This document shows positions 16,836-24,540 of a stretch of DNA of 45,329 nucleotides, one piece after another (the first letter of the stretch is position 1; every line of letters starts with the position of its first letter). This DNA comes from Bacteroidales bacterium (GTDB lineage Bacteria; Bacteroidota; Bacteroidia; Bacteroidales; UBA932). The notes below the pieces were generated by a model. It saw nothing but the letters and a program-made list of their open reading frames with translations. It had not been told where the DNA came from and ran no database searches. Location: contig JAKSKK010000016.1 in NCBI GenBank assembly GCA_024401745.1, positions 1-45,329 of the forward strand, read 5' to 3'. The position numbers were made by a program, and so were the translations under genes.

Positions 16836-17645
16836 CAGCGAGGAAGCCACTTTCTCGTAATACTTTTTAGACACGGGGATTTCTCTTTCGGATGCTGAAT
16901 CAAGCTCCGCAAAGTAGAAACCCCCGCGGTCTTTTCTGATGACCGTCACGTGGGACGGATTGACTATGAAAGACCTGTGCGCACGCACGAAGCCTGCCTG
17001 CTCGCACATGGATTCTATGTTCTTCATCGAATTCCTGACCTCGTAGCTCTTGACGGCGCCATTCTCCACATAATGGATTATGATGTAGTTCTCGTGAGCC
17101 TCTATGCACAGGATCGACGATGCGGCGGTGATGAACTTCAGGAGGTGCCTGTTGTCATAGAATTTCAGCCGTTTCCCCTCATCAGTGAAGTCCCTGTTCA
17201 ATGCATCGCTCAGCCAGTAGGAGAGCGCTATGATTATGTAGGGGAATGCCATGGTCTCCAGCATGCACTTGAGACTGACGCCGAGGAACTGGAACCAGTC
17301 GGACTCCCCGGGGCTCATGAGGGATATGTACAGGGCTATGAATGCCGACATCGCAACTATCTCGGCCAGGCACCACGCCACATAGCCTGCAATGTTGAGG
17401 CTTATCCTTGTCCGGAACAGATAGAGGATGAGGATGCGTGTGATGCAGAGCAGCACGATGATGATTGCGGTGCATATACTGAGATGGAACGAAAACACGT
17501 TGAAGCTATAGGCGTTCTCGGCAGTATGCAGCAGCGTGTCCAGCGCCTGAGGGCTGTACAGGAGCGCAAAGAGCATGAAGAAGGCGGGAAGACACAGGAT
17601 GTGCACCAGCTGGGCCGGGAACTTATAGAGGGATTTCGTTATCAT
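16830..17645 (-). CDS. Membrane-bound LytTR transcriptional regulator
   Basis: A 271-residue protein with four predicted membrane segments (about residues 12-31, 52-78, 86-110 and 122-146) and a C-terminal LytTR DNA-binding domain (about 170-270) with ILCIEAHENYIIIHY, GFVRAHRSFIVNP and PVSKKYYEKV. There is no receiver or histidine kinase domain, so it is a one-component membrane regulator of unknown signal, a form common in Bacteroidetes. The upstream region holds a good promoter and an array of similar sequence units spaced about 20-22 bp, which suggests autoregulation and possibly control of the divergent gene at 17823. It overlaps the GH29 gene by 6 bp. Confidence 0.9.
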   Translation of the reverse strand: MITKSLYKFPAQLVHILCLPAFFMLFALLYSPQALDTLLHTAENAYSFNVFSFHLSICTAIIIVLLCITRILILYLFRTRISLNIAGYVAWCLAEIVAMSAFIALYISLMSPGESDWFQFLGVSLKCMLETMAFPYIIIALSYWLSDALNRDFTDEGKRLKFYDNRHLLKFITAASSILCIEAHENYIIIHYVENGAVKSYEVRNSMKNIESMCEQAGFVRAHRSFIVNPSHVTVIRKDRGGFYFAELDSASEREIPVSKKYYEKVASSLL

Positions 17646-17647
17646 TG

Positions 17648-17764
17648 GTCACGAATTTTGTTGTGACAAAAATAGTCTTTTTCTTCTTTCGTCACAAATT
17701 TTCTAGGATTTAGTCATAAATTCCTCGTTTTAATCACAAAAATCGCTGTTCCATGACATTTTCT
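17648..17764. promoter_or_regulatory. Possible LytTR operator array
   Basis: Similar units start at 17648 (GTCACGAATTTT), 17691 (GTCACAAATTTT), 17713 (GTCATAAATTCC), 17733 (ATCACAAAAATC) and, more weakly, 17753 (ATGACATTTTCT). The steps are 43, 22, 20 and 20 bp. LytTR proteins are known to bind direct repeats about two helical turns apart. A further inverted pair, GTCAC at 17648 and GTGAC at 17663, lies next to the regulator start. Confidence 0.5.
17667..17698 (-). promoter_or_regulatory. Promoter of the LytTR gene
   Basis: On the minus strand, TTTG (17698-17695) and TATTTTTG (17674-17667) are separated by 20 nt, a full match to the Bacteroidetes -33/-7 consensus. The -7 box ends 21 nt before the ATG at 17645. 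The operator unit at 17691 covers the -33 element. Confidence 0.7.
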
Positions 17765-17786
17765 TTCCCGAGCCTTGCCATGGCTG

Positions 17787-17794
17787 TACCTTTG
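17787..17794 (+). promoter_or_regulatory. -7 box of the acyltransferase-like gene
   Basis: TACCTTTG lies 28 nt before the ATG at 17823. No clear -33 element was found, which would fit a promoter that needs an activator bound at the upstream repeats. Confidence 0.5.
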
Positions 17795-17822
17795 CATCCG
17801 TTGAAACGAAAACATCGCTGCC

Positions 17823-18542
17823 ATGAACATATCATTCAATCCGACCTTCGCCCTCGATCTTGAATTCAATGGATCTTCCGCCGATTCCGAGCGCGCTCTC
17901 CGTCCGGTGCTGAACCGCTTCCGCAGGACGCGCACCATCAGGAGCAGCAGGCTGCGTCACGCAATGCGTACCAATATCCGCATCTCCATGCCTTTTCCTG
18001 AGCTGATGGCAGTGGCATCGTCAATGGGCCGCACCACGACAGACCTACTTGCGGCTCTCGTGCTCAAGGCCCAGGCCGAGGCTTTGAATGATGACCTTTT
18101 CATGAAACACAGCTGTGCGGGAGTGGCAGTATCCGTCAGCCCCTGCAATCTCGGAAAGTTCCAGTCGGTTTCAGTCGCCCCCGGCGAGTATTCTCTTGAA
18201 GACACCCTTGCGTGCCTGGCTGACCGCGATAACATGCGTCGCAAGCTCGTGCCCGGTACACGAGGTTGCATGACTTTCTGCAATCTCGGCGAAATCTATC
18301 TCCCCTCTGATCTGGAGTTAGAAGTGAAGTCGGTCGATTTCCGCATCTGCTCTCAGGCCGGGATGTCCCGCGCCATCACTGCATTCAACTTCAAGGGCAG
18401 GACAATAATAAATTGCTCCCGCAAGACACGGGAGCATAGATTCGAGCAGTATTTCTTCGATGAACTCAAGGCTCTGGGCCTGGATGCCTCGCTGGAGACA
18501 TCGCCGGCCTCTGCCATGAGCTTTTCCTACAGTGCGCTGTAG
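17823..18542 (+). CDS. Short acyltransferase-like protein (C-terminal half of CAT/condensation fold)
   Basis: A 239-residue protein. Residues about 50-235 resemble the second half of the alcohol-acetyltransferase-like family of the chloramphenicol-acetyltransferase/condensation fold: IRISMPFPELMAVASS, then TTTDLLAALVL, then MTFCNLGEIYLP, then GRTIINCSRKTREHRFEQYF. Full members have about 400-450 residues and carry an HHxxxDG active site in the first half. That half and motif are absent, so this is a shortened or decayed form, or a non-catalytic relative. No signal peptide is seen. It is divergent from the LytTR gene across the repeat array. It overlaps the DPP III gene by 16 bp, and both proteins end in YSAL because the overlap is a palindrome. 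Confidence 0.5.
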   Translation: MNISFNPTFALDLEFNGSSADSERALRPVLNRFRRTRTIRSSRLRHAMRTNIRISMPFPELMAVASSMGRTTTDLLAALVLKAQAEALNDDLFMKHSCAGVAVSVSPCNLGKFQSVSVAPGEYSLEDTLACLADRDNMRRKLVPGTRGCMTFCNLGEIYLPSDLELEVKSVDFRICSQAGMSRAITAFNFKGRTIINCSRKTREHRFEQYFFDELKALGLDASLETSPASAMSFSYSAL

Positions 18543-20551
18543 TTGGCGCCGTAGTTCAGCATCTGACCGAGGAAGCTCTCGGGATACTTGAGGACATAAT
18601 CCACGACAGCACCATCCTTGACCACCGGCACGATGTCGGGGTTGAGGAAACCGCCGTAGGGCTTGAGGTCGAGTGCGGCATAGCGCTCGAGCACTTCCTT
18701 GTGTATCTCGGGGTCGATGTTCACTGCGTAGTTCTCGACGAGAGCCTTGCCGGCCTCGTAGTCACCCTCGCTCTTGATGCGCTGGATCTCTGCAAGCAGC
18801 TCTGCAAACAGTTCACGGAGAGCCTCATAGTTGGTGATGGTGAAGTAGGTCTTGCCGTCCTTCTGCACCTTCTCGATCACGTTGATGTAGCTGCAGCCGT
18901 TCTCGTCGCACCAGTGGAAGTCCTGGCCGTTCTCGTAGCACCACTCGGCAATGAGCTTGCGGTTCTGCATGTGGGCCTCGGTGTTCTGGCGGCCCAGCTC
19001 GATGCGGTTGAACTGCACCATGAGACCGTTGCGGATGTAGCTGTCGAATTCGGCTTTGTAGGCCTCCTGGTCAGGCATTATGCCAAGCTCGACCATCTTG
19101 GGGTCGGCGCTGAAGTACAGGCCGAAGAGGTCGGCCCTGGCCTCCTCGAGAGTTGAGCTGAACTCGCCCATGGCTGTGCTTGAAACACCGGGCAAGAGCT
19201 GGCCTGAGCCGTGTCCGAGGCACTCGTGGAGGTCGGTATGTATCTCGCTGGCGTATGAACCGTATTGCTTTGAACGGGCAATCTCCTCCTCGCTGTAGGC
19301 GAACTCCTTGAGCACGCTCTTGGGCTGCTCCTCGGCGCTGTAGTCGTATGCGTGGGAGATGTTTGCGATGGTCACGCTCTTTGAGCCGTGGTCGCGCCTG
19401 ATCCAGTCAGCGTTGGGCAGGTTGATGCCGATGGGAGTAGCAGGGTATGCGTCTCCGCTGAGGCAGACTGCATCGATGACCTTGGCGGTCACGCCCTTGA
19501 CCTCGCTCTTCTTGAAGCGCTCGTCGATGGGAGCGTTGTCCTCGAACCACTGTGCGTTCTTGCTGAGGATCTCGGTGCGTGCTGATGCCTTCTCGTCCTT
19601 GATGTTCACGTGGCCTTCCCATGCGCCCTTGCGTCCGAGAGGGTCGTTGTAGTCCTCGATGAAGCCGTTCACGAAGTCTATCTTGCTGACGGTGTCCTTG
19701 ACCCACTCGATGTTGAACTCGTCCCAGGTGCGGAGGTCGCCGGTGGTGTAGTAGTCGATGAGCAGGGCGAGCTGGCGCTTCTGCGACTCGTTGTCGGCGA
19801 ATTCAGATGCGGCCGCAAGCTCCTCGCATATCTTCTCGATGGCCTTGCCGCAGAGTCCGTCCTTCTTCCAGGGCTTCTCCACGACCTTGCCGTCCTCCTT
19901 CACAAGCTTGGTGTTCAGACCGTATGCGATGGGGGTGGGGTCGTCCTTGACCTCGATAGAGGCATAGTAGGCCTCCACTTCCTCGCGGGTCACACCCTCG
20001 TAGTAGTTCACGCCTGACTGAGCCACGATGTCGCCGGTCGTTGCAGTGCAGCGGCGCTGCGGGTACAGGTCGGGATCGAATGCGTAGGGGATGAGCACTT
20101 CTGCCTCGGCGCTGCGGCCTACGGCATCAAGCAGGCTCCTGAAGTAGTCCTGGGTGCAGGTGGGGAATATCTTGTCTTCGGCGTAGTGGTGATGGATGCC
20201 GTTGGCGAAGAACACTCTCTTGGCATAAAGCTCGAAGGCCTGCCACTCGTCGCACTTGCGGTCGCCCTTGTAGTTGTTCAGGATGTCCTCGATGGCGTGG
20301 CGGAGCTCCATGTTGTGGCAGCAGTTCTGCTCCCAGAGTATGTCGCGGCCCCACTTTGCAGCCTCGGAAAGATGGTATGCGTAGGCTTTCTGGTTGAGGG
20401 TCAGCTCGTCCCATCCGGGGATGGTGTAGCGGATGATCTTCACGTCTGCGAACTGGTCGACGGTGTACTTGAAGTCGGCCTGCTTCTGGGCGCAACCGGC
20501 TGATACGGCTGCAACTGCGGCAATCAATGTCATTTTGATCAGGTTGTTCAT
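18527..20551 (-). CDS. Dipeptidyl peptidase III (M49), lipoprotein
   Basis: A 674-residue zinc exopeptidase that removes dipeptides from peptide N-termini. The M49 hexapeptide HECLGH (residues 442-447) gives two zinc-binding His and the catalytic Glu, and EEARAD downstream supplies the third ligand. The Cys within HECLGH is, as I recall, also found in Bacteroides thetaiotaomicron DPP III. The start at 20551 gives a signal peptide and lipobox (VSAGCAQ), so the enzyme is exported and anchored; the longer frame back to 20608 crosses the promoter. The C-terminus overlaps the convergent gene. Confidence 0.92.
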   Translation of the reverse strand: MNNLIKMTLIAAVAAVSAGCAQKQADFKYTVDQFADVKIIRYTIPGWDELTLNQKAYAYHLSEAAKWGRDILWEQNCCHNMELRHAIEDILNNYKGDRKCDEWQAFELYAKRVFFANGIHHHYAEDKIFPTCTQDYFRSLLDAVGRSAEAEVLIPYAFDPDLYPQRRCTATTGDIVAQSGVNYYEGVTREEVEAYYASIEVKDDPTPIAYGLNTKLVKEDGKVVEKPWKKDGLCGKAIEKICEELAAASEFADNESQKRQLALLIDYYTTGDLRTWDEFNIEWVKDTVSKIDFVNGFIEDYNDPLGRKGAWEGHVNIKDEKASARTEILSKNAQWFEDNAPIDERFKKSEVKGVTAKVIDAVCLSGDAYPATPIGINLPNADWIRRDHGSKSVTIANISHAYDYSAEEQPKSVLKEFAYSEEEIARSKQYGSYASEIHTDLHECLGHGSGQLLPGVSSTAMGEFSSTLEEARADLFGLYFSADPKMVELGIMPDQEAYKAEFDSYIRNGLMVQFNRIELGRQNTEAHMQNRKLIAEWCYENGQDFHWCDENGCSYINVIEKVQKDGKTYFTITNYEALRELFAELLAEIQRIKSEGDYEAGKALVENYAVNIDPEIHKEVLERYAALDLKPYGGFLNPDIVPVVKDGAVVDYVLKYPESFLGQMLNYGANYSAL

Positions 20552-20585
20552 ATAGTGTTGATTTTGTTTTTCATTATTGAGGGGC

Positions 20586-20622
20586 CAAATATACGAATTA
20601 TTAGGCACTTTGATTATATTTG
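20586..20622. promoter_or_regulatory. Divergent promoters of DPP III and the WG-repeat gene
   Basis: TATATTTG on the minus strand (20593-20586) lies 34 nt before the DPP III start. TATATTTG on the plus strand (20615-20622) ends 6 nt before the ATG at 20629, which would leave almost no leader. The two boxes are 21 bp apart, so the promoters overlap. Confidence 0.6.
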
Positions 20623-20628
20623 TGCATT

Positions 20629-22422
20629 ATGAGAAGAATTCTGACTACCATTTTGCTTGCTGCGACAGTATGCCTGCCTGCAGCAGCACAGACCCTCAAG
20701 CCCGTGAAGGACAAGGCAACCAAGCTCTTCGGCTATCAGGACGAGAGCAAGAGCTGGGTGATTGCTCCGCAGTTCAACAATGCCAAGAAGTTCCACGGAC
20801 CAGTCGCCGAGGTCATGATCAAGGAAGACAAGACCAAGTACTGGGGCGTCATCAACACGGAGGGCGGCATAGTCCTGCCCATAGAGTGCATAGACGTGGC
20901 AATAAACGAGAAGCAGTCTCTCATAATGGCCAACAGATACTTCGAGCTGACCGATCCCGGCCGTTACACGAACACCGACCTCTATGCTTGGGGCGTGTAC
21001 GACAATGAGGGTAATGAGATCTGGGCTCCCCAGTTCGACAGTCAGCCTTCCTTCAACCGTAACGGCGAAGCCATAGTCAAGGACAAGGCTACCCGCAAGG
21101 TGGGCATCATCTCAAGTGACGGCAACATAGTCGAGGACCTGGTGAACTACGGCATCTCCTCTTCCGGCTCGGGCTATGAGATTCTTGGCCCCAACCTCGA
21201 GGTCATACATTACGGCACGTCCACCAACAGCAAGGGCGTTTCGCTCTACCTTGGCACAGTGCCCTGCACCATACCCTACGAAACCGGTGGCGACGACATC
21301 AAGGCCTTCGCTTACGGGCATCGCAGGATAGGCGAGAGGCTCACCGCCAACACCATCTACTGCATGGATGCCGAACCCAGCGGCCGCTATTCAGTCGCCC
21401 TCAACAATGTGCGCACAGTCGACGGTCAGATCATCGACTGGGGCCGCTACAACGACCGCTTCATACGCCTCGAGCTCGAATACGCCGACGAGGGTTCCGA
21501 GTTCGCCGTGCCTGATTCCAGGACGGGCGCTCTGTACACCGTGGCCGCCAACATATACGAGCCCGACGGAACCTTCATCGAGAGCCTCAGCCCCGAAGGC
21601 CTGCTGTATGCCGACCTTGAGCAGGGTGTAGCCTACAAGACCTTCCAGGGTCAGTACTGGTTCATCGCAGGCGATCCCAACTGGCCCTTCGACCTCCGCC
21701 GTACCACGCTGAATGTCAGCAGGATGATAGATACGAACAGTGTCGAGGACATGCTTGGTCTCACGGCCGCCGAGAGGAACGAACTCTGCAATTACTGGCA
21801 GTCCGGACGCCGCCATCAGGCAGTCGAGCTTGCCGACATCGGCGCCCTCCGCTCATACAACATGCCCGAGGAGATAAGCAACACCGAGACCGCCAAGTAT
21901 CAGGACCGTCTCATCAACAACTACTCCTTCCTGTTCCGCAACTATCACATGGGCGAGCTGTATCAGATATCCAGCTACACTCCCGGCAAGAACGAGTGCA
22001 CCGTGCGCCTCTCTGACCAGCAGCCCCGCGCAAAGATGAAGCTCGAGTATCCTACAGGGTTCACATACGAGCTCAACGAGCCCGTCTTCTGGGGTGTGAG
22101 GGGAGACCGCTTCATCAAGATCGTGCCCATCCCCAGGCGCTACTTCGTGGCTCCGGCATTCTCAGACGGTGTGGTCGACGACCGCCCTGACTGCAAGTAC
22201 GTGACCACCTTCGAGTTCCGTCTCTATGAAGAGGACGGCACATACGTGCAGACTGTCGGCACCGCGCGCGAAATCTGGTTCGGCGATGAGGACATCGTCG
22301 GATTCAAGGGTATCGAATGGTGCTTCTCGAACAGAGTGCCCAGAAACGGATACATCCGCTTCATCACAAGGCACGAGCCCTTCAAGGGGGACATCAAGGA
22401 TTTGGACTGGATACAATTCTAA
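20629..22422 (+). CDS. WG-repeat exported protein
   Basis: A 597-residue protein with a signal peptide (VCLPAAAQ). The ATG at 20629 is chosen because upstream in-frame codons lie in the promoter. Residues about 20-190 contain WG (KWG) repeats: WVIAPQFNNAKKF, YWGVINTEGGIVLP, YAWGVYDNEGNEIWAPQF and KVGIISSDGNIV. Such repeats form beta-propeller-like or elongated structures of unknown role. The remaining 400 residues are beta-rich, with no known domain. The 3' end overlaps tilS on the other strand by 29 bp. No function can be assigned. Confidence 0.75.
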   Translation: MRRILTTILLAATVCLPAAAQTLKPVKDKATKLFGYQDESKSWVIAPQFNNAKKFHGPVAEVMIKEDKTKYWGVINTEGGIVLPIECIDVAINEKQSLIMANRYFELTDPGRYTNTDLYAWGVYDNEGNEIWAPQFDSQPSFNRNGEAIVKDKATRKVGIISSDGNIVEDLVNYGISSSGSGYEILGPNLEVIHYGTSTNSKGVSLYLGTVPCTIPYETGGDDIKAFAYGHRRIGERLTANTIYCMDAEPSGRYSVALNNVRTVDGQIIDWGRYNDRFIRLELEYADEGSEFAVPDSRTGALYTVAANIYEPDGTFIESLSPEGLLYADLEQGVAYKTFQGQYWFIAGDPNWPFDLRRTTLNVSRMIDTNSVEDMLGLTAAERNELCNYWQSGRRHQAVELADIGALRSYNMPEEISNTETAKYQDRLINNYSFLFRNYHMGELYQISSYTPGKNECTVRLSDQQPRAKMKLEYPTGFTYELNEPVFWGVRGDRFIKIVPIPRRYFVAPAFSDGVVDDRPDCKYVTTFEFRLYEEDGTYVQTVGTAREIWFGDEDIVGFKGIEWCFSNRVPRNGYIRFITRHEPFKGDIKDLDWIQF

Positions 22423-23530
22423 GCTTCCTGCCCACGGCCACGATGCTGTGGGTGGGGGACTGGAAAGTCTTGCCGCTCAGTGTCACCGTACCCATGGGGC
22501 CGGTCTTGTAGCGCTGCAGCAGTTCCACAAGCTTCTCAAAAGTCTGCTGGCTGAAGCCACAGCCTTCCAGCAGGCGCCACAGGACATACTGCCAGTGCTT
22601 CAGAGCAAGGAGTGCAGGCACTGAAATGGAGCCTTCGGCGGCATTGTAGATGCCTTTGCCGAGGGCTTCCTGGTAATAGTCCTCGGCTATGTCGTCGACC
22701 TGGGCGAAACGCCGCATGTCGGCGCCCAGGGTCTGGATGAAGCTGGGATTGATCTCCCTGAACAGGGGGAAGACGCAGTTGCGTATCTTGTTGCGCTTGT
22801 ACTCGCTCTCGGCGTTGGTCCTGTCCTCGTGCCACTGGAGCCCGTGCCCCGTCATCCACTTCTCGATCGCCTCCCTGCTTGTGCCAAGCAGGGGCCGCAG
22901 CAGCTTGACGCTGCTGTTTTCTTTTGACGGGGGCTCTGCCCCCGTAACGCCCCCCGGCAGCCTAGCGGCTGCTGACCTCCGAGGGGACGGCAGCAGTTGC
23001 CCGGGCAAAACCGTGTCCACCCCCGGACGCGTTAGGGGGAGGGGCCCGCTGACGAAGTCAGTGGGAGGGATGGAGCGAAGCGGAAGTTTTGCCGGGCAAG
23101 CTGCTGGCGGACACGGTAAGACGGATTCACGTGCCATTCCGCGGAGTCCTTTTGAACCAGTTCCGCGGAGCAAGTTCAGCATCAGCGTCTCTGCGTTATC
23201 GTTGGCGTTGTGGGCCGTGGCCAGCGCATCGAAACCTCTTTCCCGGCAGATGCGGGCGAACCACCCATAGCGCAGGTCGCGAGCTGCCATCTCGATGGAG
23301 ATGCCCTCGCGCGCGGCGTATTCCGCCGTGTCGAAGCTGGTCGTGATGAATTCCACACCGTGCTCCGCGCACCATTCGCGCACGAAAGCCTCGTCTGAGT
23401 CAGACTCGGCTCCGCGGAGCCTGAAATTACAGTGTGCAACAGCAAACGAGGCCCCGGGGAATAACTCCGGAGCCCTGTTCGCGAGATACATCGAGTCGAT
23501 CCCGCCGCTTACTGCAAGCAGGATGCGCAC
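22394..23530 (-). CDS. tilS: tRNA(Ile)-lysidine synthetase with in-frame repeat insertion
   Basis: TilS attaches lysine to C34 of tRNA-Ile(CAU), changing it to read AUA; the activity is essential. The N-type ATP pyrophosphatase motif SGGIDS is at residues 8-13, followed by AHCNFRLRG, then ATAHNANDNAETLMLNLLRG. The C-terminal part has the usual LLRPLLGTSREAIE and KIRNCVFPLF. The start is GTG directly after the stop of the DUF3078 gene (TAAGTG), so the two are co-transcribed. Residues about 137-205 are a proline- and arginine-rich insert encoded by a structured repeat that also interrupts the WbqC-like gene. It sits between the pyrophosphatase domain and the LLRPLLG helix, where it may be tolerated as a loop. 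Confidence 0.9.
   Translation of the reverse strand: MRILLAVSGGIDSMYLANRAPELFPGASFAVAHCNFRLRGAESDSDEAFVREWCAEHGVEFITTSFDTAEYAAREGISIEMAARDLRYGWFARICRERGFDALATAHNANDNAETLMLNLLRGTGSKGLRGMARESVLPCPPAACPAKLPLRSIPPTDFVSGPLPLTRPGVDTVLPGQLLPSPRRSAAARLPGGVTGAEPPSKENSSVKLLRPLLGTSREAIEKWMTGHGLQWHEDRTNAESEYKRNKIRNCVFPLFREINPSFIQTLGADMRRFAQVDDIAEDYYQEALGKGIYNAAEGSISVPALLALKHWQYVLWRLLEGCGFSQQTFEKLVELLQRYKTGPMGTVTLSGKTFQSPTHSIVAVGRKLRIVSSPNP
22926..23022 (-). repeat. Structured in-frame repeat element, copy 1 (in tilS)
   Basis: A 97-bp unit matching the copy at 32331-32427. In tilS orientation it starts GGGTGGACACGGTTT, has a 26-nt core unlike the other copy, then CGGAGGTCAGCAGCCG, a hairpin GCAGCC/GGCTGC at 22957-22972 with loop GCTA, and a hairpin ACGGGGGC/GCCCCCGT at 22927-22945 with loop AGA. 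Here the insertion extends to about 23116: GGACACGG recurs in inverted form at 23109-23116, and the core has an imperfect inverted copy at 23085-23106. The translated unit reads VDTV, core, RRSAAARLPGGVTGAEPPS. Confidence 0.85.
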
Positions 23531-24526
23531 TTACTTCTTGTTTTTGATGGTGTAGGTGAAGTTCACTGCGAAGAACTCCTTGAACTGCACCTTGCTGACA
23601 ACACCGTCGATCTTGACGATAGGATCGTAGATGAGCCAGGTGTTGAGGTCAACCTTGAAGAACTTGGTTGCCTGCCAGGTGAACTTGTTGTCCCAGTTAA
23701 CACGGTTGTGCACGAAAGGATTGTCAAGATAGTCGGTGAAGAGAACGAGCTGGGTGTCGTATGTGAACTTGTCGTTCAGCATGGCCTTGGCGTTGATCTT
23801 CACCTGGGCACCGAACTGGAACAGGGCGGGCTTGTAGGCGCCTTCCTGGTCGATACGCTTCATACCATAGTTGGGACGAAGGTTCTCGTTTGCCACGAAG
23901 ATGATGCCTCCTGATACAGGGGCCACGTTGACGTTGAACCATGCTGTGGGCTTCCACTCGATACCGAGTGCGATATTGGTGTAGGCAGGAGAGAAGAAGC
24001 CTGACCTGAGCGTTCCAGTCCAGGGAGACTTGGGATTCTCGGGATCCTCCTGCACGTATGTGTCGTAGCTGTCGGTGAACTGGCTGCGGAAGTCGAATGA
24101 TGCAGTATAGTTCCACTTGCTGGTGGCACTGGTCCTGTATGCGAGCTTGCTCTCAAGATAGATACGGTCGGTGCTCTTCTGAAGGAGATTGCTCTTGTCG
24201 GCTGACCAGAGGAAACCGTAGTTCAGCTGAAGGCGGTTAGTCCACGCCTTCAGGTCCTTCGCATAGTTCGCCTGCAGGTCGAGACCAGCGTTTAGGGTGA
24301 GGGTGTTGTAACCACCGGCGGCCCAGCTCCAGAGTCCTGTCTGGTTGAAGCCGAGGTCACATACTGCCGACGTGGTCCAGTAGCTGGGCTTCACGGGAGC
24401 TGCGGCCTGTTCGGGTGCTGCTTCTGAAAGTGCCTTGGCAGCCTCTGCTGCTATGCTCTGGGCGTCCTGGGCGTATGCTGCGCAGGCAGCGCCGATCAAT
24501 GCTATCGTAAGAGCTAATTTCTTCAT
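23531..24526 (-). CDS. DUF3078 outer-membrane beta-barrel protein
   Basis: A 331-residue protein with a signal peptide (CAAYAQ) and a beta-rich body of alternating aromatic strands, for example WTTSAVCDLGFNQTGLWSWAAGG, shortened here to the key FNQTGLWSWAAGG, plus KFTWQATKFFKVDLNTWL. The conserved FNQ..L..WAAGG segment is typical of the DUF3078 family of Bacteroidetes outer-membrane proteins, whose function is unknown. The start at 24526 gives the best signal peptide. It lies 14 nt after proS and directly before tilS, so proS, this gene and tilS form one operon. Confidence 0.85.
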   Translation of the reverse strand: MKKLALTIALIGAACAAYAQDAQSIAAEAAKALSEAAPEQAAAPVKPSYWTTSAVCDLGFNQTGLWSWAAGGYNTLTLNAGLDLQANYAKDLKAWTNRLQLNYGFLWSADKSNLLQKSTDRIYLESKLAYRTSATSKWNYTASFDFRSQFTDSYDTYVQEDPENPKSPWTGTLRSGFFSPAYTNIALGIEWKPTAWFNVNVAPVSGGIIFVANENLRPNYGMKRIDQEGAYKPALFQFGAQVKINAKAMLNDKFTYDTQLVLFTDYLDNPFVHNRVNWDNKFTWQATKFFKVDLNTWLIYDPIVKIDGVVSKVQFKEFFAVNFTYTIKNKK

Positions 24527-24540
24527 GTTCAATCAGTTGT

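Noticed and set aside
22926-23116. The tilS insert as a CRISPR fragment
   Set aside because: There are only two distant copies in the window, no regular array, and both lie inside coding frames in the same frame.
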